A stretch of 64,000 bases of DNA, from contig CM059586.1 of assembly GCA_030407085.1 (NCBI GenBank), positions 35,513,501 to 35,577,500 of the forward strand, read 5' to 3'. Shown piece by piece: positions 48,536 through 59,055 of this stretch; the first letter of the stretch is position 1; each line of letters opens with the position of its first letter. The notes below the pieces were generated by a model that was not told the DNA's origin, searched no databases, and worked only from the letters and a program-made list of their open reading frames with translations. The stretch is from Trichopria drosophilae. Its lineage: Eukaryota > Arthropoda > Insecta > Hymenoptera > Diapriidae. A program made the position numbers and the translations under genes.

Positions 48536-48872
48536 GGGTCTTCTAAGGTAATATGCCGATAAACAATTTACGCTAAAAAACATAAACTAGAAATATCTAA
48601 ATGAATTTTTCAAAATTCGGGCTCTGTAAGGGCGATTCTAAGTTCTATCAACAGTGTTCTAGAAAATACCAAAGATGTTAATTGAGAACTGACCGAGAAT
48701 TTTTGCAAATAAGTATCTATAGTTTATTTCCTTGGCATTCTCTAGGACACCTTTTTTAGTAATTAAAATTGCCCTGACAAAGCCCGAAATTTGAAAAATC
48801 GATTCAGTCATTTTTTATTTACGGTTTTTAGTGAAAATTCCTACCTTATCGGCCAAGTACTTTAGAACCCTT
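48536..48872. mobile_element. TTAA-type element, family A copy 2
   Basis: The right end AGAACCC is followed by TTAA (48873-48876). The left end GGGTCTTCTAAGG is preceded by TTAT, a one-base decay of TTAA. The interior follows copy 1 closely: CGGGCTCTGTAAGGGCGATT, AGAAAATACCAAAGAT, GAACTGACCGAG, AATTGCCCTGACAAAGCCC, TTACGGTTTTTAGTGAAAAT, CCTACCTTATCGG. Confidence 0.75.
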
Positions 48873-48876
48873 TTAA

Positions 48877-49233
48877 AGGGGTTCGCTGATAAAGTAGAAA
48901 TTGACGCTGCGAACTATAAATTAAAAATGAGTGAATAATAAATTTGTCCAAAATTATAGACTGTGTTAATTAAAATAACCGCATACAGCTTCTTAATAAA
49001 ATATAAAATAATTTAACTAAAAATGGAGTAAAAATGAATGAAGAATTTTTGGAAATAAGTATAAAACTTTCAGTAAATTTTGAGTTACTTTCATTTTTCT
49101 GTTTCGGAAACCGAATATAGTATTAATAATAGATTGTAAAACGCCGAATATTTGAGTAATTAATTAACCTAATTTGTTACTTGTGTGTTTAGTGTAAATT
49201 TCTGCCTTGTTGTCGTACATCGTCAGAACTACC
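48877..49233. mobile_element. TTAA-type element, family A copy 3, abutting copy 2
   Basis: It begins AGGGGTTCGCTGATAAAGTA immediately after the TTAA at 48873-48876 that also closes copy 2. The right end CGTCAGAACTACC is followed by TTAG, a decayed TTAA. The interior keeps the GAATTTTTGGAAATAAGTA block and TTAGTGTAAATTTCTGCCTT. It is the most diverged of the three copies. Confidence 0.65.
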
Positions 49234-49237
49234 TTAG

Positions 49238-50599
49238 GTACGGTACTTATGACCTAATAGTAAATTCTGATACAAGTGACGAAAAAAGTTATTAACCTCT
49301 AAAAATTGATTCTTTTTTGTAAATGCTAACTTTCTGGATGATCCACAGAAAGGTTGCGGTTTTGTGTAGATGTGATAAAAAGTATATTCTTTTATGTTTT
49401 AGGTTAAAACTAACTGATGGGTATACATATAATGCATTAATACTTAAATACAACCAGAAAAATGTTATTAACCTCTATTGTTCTGGAAGCTGAAGTCGCA
49501 TATCAAATACGCAATTATGGTGTTTCATCCTGCTTTTTATCTCATTTATTCGGCCTACTGCATCATGGTGATGGATAATAATCAAATATATAATTCTGAT
49601 CTTGCAAATGGAATAACAAAAATGTATGGTAAGCGATTTTACAACAATCTTATTTTCCTTCGTCTATAAGTAATTGTAATAAATGAATATATAGATAAAA
49701 CGGAGAGAAAGAACAATAGAACGGGAGAAAATGGTAAGCAGAAAGTGCTTCCAGAGGCAAAATTCCAATTCGAGGATGTTCTGAAGATTCGTCCTCTTCC
49801 GAAAATCCTCCGATTAAAAGAAGCCGATATCGAGAGGAAGGGTCCAGAAAAGAAGGACTGCTTCTCTTGAGGACATGATGTCCAAAAGAACTACCATCGG
49901 AGTTTGCGATTTGTCTGGTTAATCAATGACGAGGGAAATCTTACGAAGTTATTCCACCATGCAACAGTGATACCGAAGTTTAGTACAGCGGATCCGTGGA
50001 TCACGTGTTAGGAGAATTAAACCCGAGGTCACGGCTCTTTCCCTTACGAAATTAAGTATTTTTCATTTTTAATCGTGTGAATCAGCAATTATCTGAGTAT
50101 GAAATCATAAAATAATTTCACTTTATGTATCAAAACAAAGAATTAGGTTATTGCAGAATTCAATAATGGGATGGGAAAACGATAAAGTTTATGGTTTTAA
50201 ACATTCCGAATTACTTTAACCTGAAACTGTCCAAAGTTGAGCAAAAAATATTCACGAAATGTTTACATTTTCAATAGGAAACTGGTAACATTTGTTTCAA
50301 CAAATACATGAATAATATTGTCTAACTATTAACATATCGTAAAAAATGTCATTCGGCACTACCAATTAATTTATCGTCCTACATACCATGTGAGGAAGCA
50401 CTACTCAAGCTAAGACAGGCTTTCATCAAGTCTTATCAATCAATCTTCTTTACTCTACCACATACCCACAGCTGTTGCATATTCAAGTAAAAAATACAGT
50501 TGTACTTCCGCGTAATCGAGTACGTGCAAACCTATCATAACGGGCTTCCCGAATGCTGCAATAAAATGTTAAATTCCTCGAATTCTTTTTCGAAATAAC
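49238..50599. other. Anonymous DNA, GC-richer at 49680-50040
   Basis: The GC-richer part has short purine-rich stretches (GGAGAGAAAGAACAATAGAA) and no long frame. No element ends are seen. Confidence 0.35.
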
Positions 50600-50627
50600 A
50601 TTTACGCAAGAAAATAACTGACGAAGA

Positions 50628-51176
50628 GTGGAACATTTTTACTTACATTTAAACCCCGACAACTTGATTTCTGTCAGTTACAATAGGAAGAAAACGCCCC
50701 TACAGAGTTTATCGCTACGAAATTGGACAAAACCGTTCGCCCGTAAAGTTGCGAGCATAACTCCGCGGCTGTACTTAAAGTATTATTCTCCGCTGGTGAT
50801 TGGCACGTTTGTACCGCGAGATAAAACTCGTAACATTGCGCTGTCTCGCGGGGAAAGGTCCAGAGAGATAGATATATCCAAACCTTTAGTCGCACATCCA
50901 TTATCCTGCAGGCTCCCACTATCGGATAGAGCAGTAAAACATCATTTTCCAGATTTTCGTCCTGGATACGGAATCACCGGTAATCGTTCCGGTAGCGACT
51001 CGCCGGAAGACGTACCACGAGATTTTACGACGCCCCACGTACCTTCGGTTTTGTCCCTTGAATGCGAATGCCCCGGGAAAATGTTTCGTACGGTCAAAAT
51101 TGTTTGTGAGATACGATTCGTCAAAAATTTCGATCCTTGGACATCCAAGTTTTATTACTTTTCCCTTGAAAAGTGA
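50628..51176 (+). CDS. Longest open frame in the window (182 codons), doubtful
   Basis: The frame lies in a CpG-rich block (50640-51180) where a second plus-strand shadow and three minus-strand frames of 68-89 codons are also open. The translation starts MEHFYLHLNPDNLISVSYNR and has no signal peptide, transmembrane segment, repeat or recognised motif. The simultaneous openness of several frames argues that GC content, not selection, keeps it open. A conserved regulatory block or untranslated exon is an alternative. Confidence 0.15.
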   Translation: MEHFYLHLNPDNLISVSYNRKKTPLQSLSLRNWTKPFARKVASITPRLYLKYYSPLVIGTFVPRDKTRNIALSRGERSREIDISKPLVAHPLSCRLPLSDRAVKHHFPDFRPGYGITGNRSGSDSPEDVPRDFTTPHVPSVLSLECECPGKMFRTVKIVCEIRFVKNFDPWTSKFYYFSLEK

Positions 51177-52394
51177 TCCAATGGGCACCTTTTAAATTGC
51201 CTTTCGGATGCAGATATCCGCGTGGATCTTTCTATTTTTCTTCCGTTCTCAAGAGAATTTTACATATTTCTCACCAAATGTGGGAACTGTTTCTTTGTGC
51301 TAGTCATTAAGATTAACCTCGGGTAACGGGACATCAAGAAAGATTTGGTTAGTATTTTTTTTTATTGAGCTATTTGAATTCCTTCACGGGATTATGTAGC
51401 TTTACAATTAATGGTACATATTGGTGTTGCGGTTGTTTACATTTTAATATTTCTAAATTTTGTGTCACTAAAACTCTAATATACGATCTTTGAGAATTCG
51501 TAATTAGGTCTTATCTAATGATGGACGGCCGTCGTATATTAACAGTGTCGCTGTCAGTAGTAAAAACATCCTGCGTTTGTTTAATTCTTTAATAAACTTT
51601 GCTCACTTGCTAGAGTATCGCAGACACTGCCACAGGATGTTGTCTAAATCGTGGTACTCATGTCCGAAGTTATATTTTGAATTATATTGACTCTCGCAAT
51701 CGATGCCGTCAGGTTGTAATGGTGGCCCTACCCCTATTTATCGTCGCAAATGCTACCCGATTCAGATCTAAGTTTGAAAACCAAGGTTTAGACCCATTCT
51801 TGTAAAAGTATTGAAAATATTCTTTACCCTTCGCTAGTCCTTAGTTTACAATAAAAAAGTTTACAATACTTTTTCGTGTATTTATTTTCGCCATAATTTA
51901 AAATTTCTCACCGAGATCAGAATATGGAATTCGAATATTTTCATCACATTCTTCTGTTGGCATATTTAATAGATATTTTCAAAACATCCAGGATCGACAT
52001 GGCGGCCTAAATCAAAGTTGGATAAGAAGATTGTAAATAAATAATATCAAACAAAAATTCAAAAATAATCAATTTTACAGTAAATCTAAACTAGATAGGT
52101 TATTGCCAAAATTTGACAAATTTTCAACCTATCGCAACTTCATTTTAGGAAATTTGGAATCCAACTTTGGAGGGGAGATTGCTCATTGTTTCCTTATTTT
52201 AACGGTAAATTTACATCATCTTTATTTCCCACTATCAGTCATCATATGACTTCAGGTACTGCTAAATTAAGATATGATTTAGAAAAGTGTTGGACCTAAT
52301 TGCAGATCTTAAGGTAAGTTAGCCATATTTTGCACCTTTGGGAAGTTCCAAACATTTATTTAGTATAATATTAAGAAGGTGAATTTTGTCGACC
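51177..52394. other. Anonymous AT-rich DNA
   Basis: ACATCCTGCG at 51567 and CACAGGATGT at 51631 are the only inverted words noted. No gene is recognised. Confidence 0.4.
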
Positions 52395-52876
52395 GGAGTA
52401 AATTAATCCTTTCTAACTTTCTTCGTTTTCTCGGTCAATATTTGTGGAAGGATAGTAATAAAAAATCCGTTTTTTAATTGGAAAATTATATATTGTCTAC
52501 GTTTCGACCACTTGTGGGTCTTCTTCAGGACGGGTGGTATTTTCTTCCGAACTCTTCGGATGGTATCTTCTTCCGACTGACGCGTCTTTTTTTTTTTTTT
52601 TTTAATTTGAATTTATTATTTAATTATACTTTCTTTTGCAAAACAATGACGGTTACACTTGTTTATACATTGTTTCTTCTTTTGAGGTCCCTATCTCTGC
52701 GATTTATCCATTTATAATTAGTCTTTTACATTATTTACTAATTGTATTTTCTCTATTTCTAATTATATTTTAAACAGGAAAGTATTCTAGAAAAACCTGT
52801 TGATTTATAAACTTAATACTACTTATTTCTATTTACATATATACATATTTACAACTTACATCTAAGATTAATACGG
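52395..52876 (-). mobile_element. 3' untranslated region of a jockey-type retrotransposon (minus copy)
   Basis: On the minus strand this follows the reverse-transcriptase remnant: a poly-A-like run (52589-52605 as T on the plus strand), GACGCGTCAGTCGGAAGAAG, two GGAAGAAGATACCA-like units, the hairpin CCTGAAGAAGACCCACAAG + TGGTCGAAACGTAGAC (52495-52540), then GACCGAGAAAACGAAGAAAG and an end at about 52395 (AAAGGATTAATTTACT). The same terminal 160 bases occur in the plus copy at 53641-53810. Confidence 0.75.
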
Positions 52877-53420
52877 TTACTTCGAATTCTGTAATAGATG
52901 ATTTGGCAATCGGAGTTTAATTTTAAATGGAGGTTCGTTGTATTTGATTTTACATGTATTCTCTAATATCCTAATATTGTTTAGATTTTTATAAAATCTT
53001 TTAGACTGCTCATAGATTATATTCCTAATGGTATTTATTCCTGATTTCTTATGTAACGTTATAATTTTTGTTCCTCTTTTTTCTTTAAGTATCATTCGCA
53101 GACATTTATTTTGTATTAATTGTAGTTTATCTATGTAAGTTTTATAGGTACCACCCCAAATGGGAGCTGCATACGTCATTGTTGGTATAATAATCATTTT
53201 ATATATAGTCATTTTATTTTTAATGCTCATATTGCTTTTATGGCATATAAGGGAGGTACAATTGCCCAATTACTTTAAATGCTTTTCGTCTTATTTCTTC
53301 AATATGGCTTTTGAAATTTAATTTATTGTCTACGGTTATCCCTACATACTTAACTTTCGTTTTAGTAACGATAATTTCATCGTATAATTTAAGCATTGGC
53401 TGACACGTTTTAGTTACAAA
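52877..53420 (-). pseudogene. Jockey-clade non-LTR reverse transcriptase, C-terminal remnant
   Basis: The minus-strand frame 53269-52877 contains KMTIYKMIIIPTMTYAAPIW followed by GGTYKTYIDKLQLIQNKCLR, the conserved post-catalytic region of jockey-clade reverse transcriptases (thumb: LYKxxIxPxxTYAxPxWG, then KLQxxQNKxLRxI). Upstream, in a shifted frame at about 53420-53275, the DNA encodes VTKTKVKYVGITVDNKLNFK and SHIEEIRRKAFKVIGQL, which precede that region in intact proteins. The two are joined by a frameshift near 53260 (around TTGTACCTCCCTTATATGCC). The catalytic YxDD part, endonuclease and ORF1 are missing through 5' truncation, so the copy is dead. It uses the enzyme's own family mode, target-primed reverse transcription, which commonly leaves such truncations. 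Confidence 0.85.
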
Positions 53421-53641
53421 GCATTTATTTATACGATTGAGAGAAAGGTGAAAAACTCATTATGGCAGAAAAATGGGGGGAAATATATTAAGTTTCCTTT
53501 TTTCAATTTTATTGAGAAATCAGAGATTCTCCAGGGTGAGAGAGAATGGGTTTCCCCCATTTTTCTCCCATAATGAGTTTTTAAGGTATTTCACCTTTCT
53601 CTCAATCGTATAAATAAATGCTTTGTAACTAAAACGTGTCA
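53401..53641. repeat. Long hairpin joining two head-to-head retrotransposon copies
   Basis: The arm 53401-53483 (TGACACGTTTTAGTTACAAA ... AAATGGGGGGAAA) is matched inverted by 53551-53641, with a 7-bp insertion (ATACCTT as read from the right) and a few changes. The loop is about 67 bases. On the minus strand the outer part of the arm still codes for reverse transcriptase (SLNRINKCFVTKTCQ), so the hairpin is an inverted duplication of element sequence and not an independent MITE. Confidence 0.8.
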
Positions 53642-53810
53642 GTCGGGAAGAAGGCACCACCCGTCCTGAAGAAGACCCACAAATGATCGAAACGTAGACA
53701 ATATATAATTAAAACTAAAAAATGGATTTTTTATTATCACCCATCCACAAATATTGACCGAGAAAACGAAGAAAGCTAAAAAGGATTAATTTACTTGGTA
53801 CTCTAACCCT
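53641..53810 (+). mobile_element. Plus-oriented jockey-type 3' end, internally deleted copy
   Basis: Directly after the hairpin's right arm comes CAGTCGGGAAGAAGGC, CACCACCCGTCCTGAAGAAG, the hairpin with ATGATCGAAACGTAGAC, and the same terminus as the minus copy (GACCGAGAAAACGAAGAAAG ... GGATTAATTTACT). About 800 bases present in the minus copy (coding part and upstream 3' UTR) are absent; the join falls at GTCAG, present at both sides of the missing segment in the minus copy. Confidence 0.75.
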
Positions 53811-54469
53811 GGTATAAAATGAAGCCATTTTCTGTCCAGTTTTTCTGGGCTCCATTAAAAAAATTGCTAGAAACTGGTCGCATTTTCTACTAGGGAAGCT
53901 TCAGACGATAAACTGATTGGAGCATGTGACGAATAGTTGTATGGAAATGTAGACAATATCCGATTGACAAGACCAGTTGTTTGTTTGAACGAACCCAATT
54001 TATTACTAGAAATTATCAAGCGTTGAAATGTGCTAACTGATATACGGTCTTATGGAACGTCTTGAAGGTGAAGAGACGGTGGTTAAATTGTGATTTTTTT
54101 GTAAATACCCGCCAAAACGTAGGTTCAAAGATTCTCGAAGTTAGGATGAATGCGTTCTTTACTGTCAATATTAAGCATACAGGCCTTAGAATTAAAATAT
54201 TATGACTGTTTTTATGTTTGATAAAACTTGAAACTTACTGCGGTGAAATAATTATGAATTCAGGCAATTCATCCCGCAAGAAATTAATAACTACCTGCAA
54301 ATTTCTGAAATACCTTCCTCTAATTAAAGTATCATCTCCCAAGATTCACTAATCTACAGTTAATTTCAGTTTATCGACTCTAAAGTTCATATCTTACGTG
54401 AATTACAAGCACATTCTTTGACGATCCATGTATGGATGAAATGTGTATTTAATGCACATCGTACGGTCT
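53811..54469. other. Anonymous AT-rich DNA
   Basis: No feature recognised. Confidence 0.4.
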
Positions 54470-54700
54470 CGAAGCCGAACTGTTTTCCATGACCTGCCAA
54501 CTGCATACGTTTATAACAGTTATATTTGCGCTATTAAAGCAAGCAGTTCGCGAGACTAAATTTATTTGTGAAATTGCTGGGATTCCAGTTTCAAAACGTG
54601 GAGGATCCGGCGACAGACTTTCGAGGGCTCATTCCCTCATCTTCCACTCTCATAGCCGCTACACGCGATATCTGCATTACTGCCATGGGTAACTAGTCAT
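54470..54700. other. Small GC-richer block with one open frame
   Basis: A 67-codon plus frame (54489-54692) begins MTCQLHTFITVIFALLKQAV, with a mildly hydrophobic start, and is rich in R, S and H later. No splice signals or family resemblance support it. Listed for homology checking only. Confidence 0.2.
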
Positions 54701-55435
54701 TTCTAACATGCCTGCCAACGATGTAGAGTTTCCTGTTACGTAATTTAATTAAGTATTGCTCATAATACAAATACGTAGTGTCCTTTAGAGATGTATTCTA
54801 ATTACACAGTAATTCCCTAATTCAATCCATTAGACTGCATTTCAATTCGCATTCTTCCTTCGTTATATGATTTGATAGCGAATTAATGAAATCCCTTCAT
54901 CTAAAGACTAGATCTTACAGATACCTTTCTATAGAAAGTATCTATCTGACATATAAAGCCAGAACTTTCAGTCGTATTCCTCCTGATATTAATTGATTCC
55001 TTTTGATATCTAGGAATCGATTTCGTATTTATCTAATCGTAAGAAAATCGCGAAACCGCATGTGATGTCTAAGTTTCCTGCTGATGGAAGGTCTTCTAAA
55101 TATGTAGGTAACTAATTCATTAGGTACTTTCTGTTTTCTTACCGCACTATATTAAAAAACTTCACTTTGGATTGACCAATATACAGTCTCTTTAAAAATA
55201 AACGTAGATAATTCTCTAAACAGATAAGCATTCCGATTAATAGTTGATGAATTCGATTAATAACCAAGCGTTAGCACTCAAAGGATCAACAGTTCTTTTC
55301 CTTCAACCTTTGGAAAGGAAATTTTGATCCTGCGCTTTATACTATTTATTCTAGAGCCGCGAGTTAAACATTCATTAGTAATCAGAAGACGGTAGTCGTC
55401 GAGTAATAAATATTTTTCATGCGCAATTGAAATAC
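54701..55435. other. Anonymous AT-rich DNA
   Basis: No feature recognised. Confidence 0.4.
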
Positions 55436-55780
55436 CTTTTCTCGTTCTAGCAAACAGCCTAAGGGAGAGCGCAAGCGCGACCACCGCCACCATAGAAAGT
55501 GGTCCATTGGATGCTGTGAGGTTGTAAGCTAAGAAACGAAGTATATATTCGCAGGATGAATTTCGCAACGAGTTCTATTCTTATTTCTCTCAGGACCTTT
55601 TTCCTGCAGGCAATTGCAACATCTGGATCGGTGCGAAGCTCCATCCCGCAAAAATTGACTTTCCAGACGACCGAGATCTAGGTCCAACTCCGCTTTTCGT
55701 TGGTCCGCGAAAATAAGATAGGTACACGCTGAAATTGGCCCACGAAGATGACGAACAGAAGTCACGTTTCATTCGAATTT
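55436..55780. other. GC-richer block with overlapping minus-strand frames
   Basis: Four minus-strand frames of 60-96 codons overlap between 55278 and 55772, in different frames over the same DNA. None has a recognisable domain. CpGs are enriched (GAGAGCGCAAGCGCGACCAC). Confidence 0.25.
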
Positions 55781-57387
55781 CACCATCTTCTATCCAACTT
55801 TTTTCGAGTTATTGATTTTTTCAATTTCTTCTTCACTTTCATTCTACCTAACAGTTTCAATTGACACAAACTTTACTTTAAAGTTAAAGTCATAAAAAGC
55901 TAACTTCGTAATTCACTCTGCTCGCATTGCATAACTTCTCCTGCGGATTTACGATTTGTAAGACCGTACCGAGAAGAATTTCAATTAAAATCGGTTATAT
56001 TTTTAATTTACTGACGTCATTTAATTCGGCCGGTGCACATTTTGAACAAAATTCTGAGAATTGGGGGTTTCTAACTCAAAACGATGCTTTTTTATCATGA
56101 AAAGTTACCCAATCAGCAGACAGATTTTACAAATAAAAGATGTTTTTAAATGTCATATAGTTTATAGATGTAATTTGAGTTATTTACTCATCTCTTCACC
56201 TAATTTAAAACGAAAAATTTGTTTTACATTTCATTAATGATGTTTTCTTTAATAATTTAATTAAAGAATTTAAATTTATGAACAATGATGATGGGTTTAT
56301 CAAGAAAAGTATACTTCAAACTCGATTTTACATTCAAAATCAAATGTTATATTAAAAAAAATTTAAACTTGAATAATTCAAATATATTTTTAGCTCAACC
56401 TATTGAAAATTGGATTATTTATTGTAACAAAAAATTTATTTCAAATGATTTTGAATTATTTATTAAGAATTATTATCATTAATAGGTTATTTGTGGAGAA
56501 ATATTGACTTTACTTTTTTTGTGAGTGTCATTCCTTTTTATTATGCCTGTGACCTTTTAAAGAATGTTAATCTTTTTTTTTTGGTTTGTAAAAACGTTTC
56601 ATTACAGCGCCGTGTCCCGTCGTATTGAGGAATCAATGCAAAAATGATGCTCTACAAACATCCACCTCCTTGTGAAGAGTATTGAACCACACTGATTAGA
56701 AATCATTGGCTAAGGATATTTATTTAGTTATAACAAAAACTATATACACCATGGTCATCATTTTAAGTCAGCGATTTTGAATATCGAAATTAGTTCAGCT
56801 GAAAATTGGTTTAGAATGGTATCTTTCCAAAATTTCTTGAAATAAGCCGCCATTTTGGATATTTTCATAGAATTCACGATACCAGCATGAAAAATGAAAT
56901 TTAAAAAAAATTACCCCCAAAAAATGTAGTTTTTTACATATTTTTGCGAAAATCATAGGTAAATACTCATTGTTTTCAAATTCTGAAGTCACCATTCGAA
57001 CATTCTTTCTCAGAAATAGTAAATAAGGTACATTTCAAATAATCTGTGTATTGATTTCAGTATGTAATGCAGGTGAAGTAGTACATGAGAGAACGTGCAT
57101 TTTGGACGTTTAAGGGTTAATATAAACCCATTAATTTTAGAGGCATTACTAAAATGATTACGAGAATAGGGTTAATCTTTACTTTGGATTAGCAGAGATA
57201 GAAAGAATTTAATTGAAAGTTTTATCGAAATCCAAATCTTATTATTTCCACGCGATTAATATGAAAGTTCGTCGTTGTAATCTGCAGAATTCGAATATTT
57301 CTTGGATTGTAATTTTCGCCCATTTCTTATAGGGATTTGTGTTTATCGCTGCTTTGTGTTATTCTGGTTTGTTTTATTATTTGTCCA
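55781..57387. other. AT-rich DNA with a lone TTAA-type end at 57095-57121
   Basis: A 65-codon, very AT-rich plus frame (56285-56482; lysine, asparagine and isoleucine rich) is a composition effect unless shown otherwise. Poly-T occurs at 56572-56581. At 56845-56860 GCCGCCATTTTGGAT recalls the unit words of the 46.5 kb array. GTGCATTTTGGACGTTTAAG then GGTTAATA matches the end at 47534-47563. Confidence 0.4.
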
Positions 57388-57657
57388 CTCTCGAAATTTT
57401 TTGGAGTGAGAATTCACTCTTTGATTAGTAAAAACCAAGCATCTCTCGTGAAAGAGTGAATATTCAACTCTTTAAGAGTGAAATTTCAATCTAACAATCG
57501 TGAAAATTTACTCTTTCCCTCCGAGTCGTGGAGTTGACAACTCTGGAGGAAAGAGTAAATTTTCACTCTTAAAGAGTTTTAATATTCACTCTTTCACGAG
57601 AGTTACTTGATTTTCAAAAATTAAATAGTGAATTCACACTCCAAAAAATTTGGAGAG
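57388..57657. mobile_element. 270-bp foldback MITE with about 120-bp arms
   Basis: CTCTCGAAATTTTTTGGAGT at 57388 is matched, inverted, by CTCCAAAAAATTTGGAGAG ending at 57657. The arms share CTCTCGTGAAAGAGTGAATA and CTCTTTAAGAGTGAAA, and within each arm GAGTGAATATTCAACTCTT-like words are themselves palindromic. The turn-around lies near 57535 (CGTGGAGTTGACAACTC). No open frame and no sure target duplication. Confidence 0.85.
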
Positions 57658-58620
57658 CATAGACGTTTTCAATTAAGAAAGTTCGGCATATTCTGAGTTG
57701 ACAAACCGCACTGAAAAATTGCAGGTGATATGCTAAACTGTATGTGTAATACATTATTTATGCATGTATTTTGTCCGATCGCTAACTTATATTTTGGCGA
57801 ATAGATAGTCCAATACTTTCGTGAGTCTTTGTTTTAATTTACAAATTTGGCCGCGACAATATTTGGCTCAAATTAGAAAACGAGTGTTGACTCAAAATGA
57901 ATCCGCTATGTTACCTACTAGATGTCACACAAAATGTGTATCGATTGGGACATCATATATCCTACAGTTTCTTCAGTGTAGTAGACAAAATAACTAAATC
58001 AGTAAATGAAGAAGTTACTTATTTTTTTTTACGTTTAATAATAGTCTTCACAAGTCGAGACTATAAATGCTGCGAGTTTTTTCATTCTTAAACTCCTAGT
58101 TCCATTATGTACGCCAGGTTTCAGAAATAAACATTGTGACTTTCGAGTATTTGAATAAACAAAGATGTGAATTTATAATTTAATATTTCCGTTGGAAACA
58201 TTCTGTATTTTGTAGAATCCCTTTGCATTGTTATTTCGAATTGATTTCAGCATAAAATATAACATTTTCAAACGTAACATGACAAATTTTAGTAACCATT
58301 TTCTAAGAAAATAATTTAGAAAATTCGAAATTTCTATTCAATTCATTCAATTAATTTACTACCCGAGTTGACATTTTAAGTTTACTTTTAAGCTTGATAA
58401 AGAATTATTGCATATATATTACGGCTGCATCTTTGCATTCTCTATTTACGTCTTCTAACAATATTTTGACTCTACTTTTTTGTATACCAGATTGGATTTT
58501 ATCAGAATTTATAATATAATCAATATTATTCATAAACAAAAAGCTATAAGTATTGCATTTTATGGATGTCAATGGGTTACAATAAAATATTTTTCGTAAG
58601 ATACGACATAAGTATACTAC
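57658..58620. other. Anonymous AT-rich DNA
   Basis: A 64-codon frame (57897-58091) has no motif. No element is recognised. Confidence 0.4.
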
Positions 58621-58623
58621 GAG

Positions 58624-58695
58624 CCGAGCGTAGTATAGTCGTTATGGCTCCAGCATAGTATAGGAGTTCGATTCCCGAGCGGGGTGAGATTTTTT
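58624..58695 (+). tRNA. Degenerate tRNA-like Pol III sequence (pseudo-tRNA or SINE head)
   Basis: TAGTATAGTCG (58631-58641) matches the A box of tRNA-Asp/Glu-type genes, and GAGTTCGATTCCC (58664-58676) matches the B box, followed by T-runs at 58690-58695 that could end Pol III transcription. The acceptor strands do not pair, the T stem has mismatches, and the A-to-B spacing is about 10 bases short, so no anticodon arm can be drawn. It is not a working tRNA. A tRNA-derived SINE head or a decayed tRNA pseudogene fits. Confidence 0.45.
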
Positions 58696-58903
58696 CTTTT
58701 TTATTTGCGAATGTTGAAAGATCCAAATATAGGATGAGATATTTAGAAAAACGCTTAAAATACAAATAATATAAAAATAAAATCGATTTAGAAAAAATCA
58801 AACTTTAATCTCATAATTCTAATGATACTTTATATATACTTCATGAAATTTAATATACTTCATGCAGTTGTATATTGATTTTATTTAATTATTGTTTAAA
58901 CGA

Positions 58904-59055
58904 CCCTGAAAATGCTCCTCATCAGGCCCTGATTAAACCTTGATTTAGGACAGATACAAAATGTCTGATCAGGTCCGGATACATAGAATCGTTACGTTAC
59001 TGATCAGGCCCTGATATATTCAGGCAGTCTCTGCAGGACCTGATCAGGACCACTT
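58904..59055. repeat. GATCAGG palindrome cluster (family member 3)
   Basis: CATCAGGCCCTGATTAAA, TCTGATCAGGTCCGGA, TGATCAGGCCCTGATA and GCAGGACCTGATCAGGAC, with a central GTTACGTTAC. The order of words parallels 39240-39391. Confidence 0.65.

Noticed and set aside
52480..53710. Hammerhead ribozyme in the retroelement 3' hairpin
   Set aside because: The CTGARGA and GAAA words are present, but an extra purine sits before stem II and no third helix can be drawn by eye; kept only as a structured-hairpin observation.
52395..53810. A DNA transposon with 160-bp terminal inverted repeats and a gene inside
   Set aside because: The inner frame is a jockey-type reverse transcriptase and the inverted ends are its 3' terminus, so two head-to-head retroelement copies explain it better.
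56285..56482. Very AT-rich 65-codon frame as a transferred viral or organellar gene
   Set aside because: The lysine/asparagine/isoleucine bias follows base composition and no recognisable motif is present.
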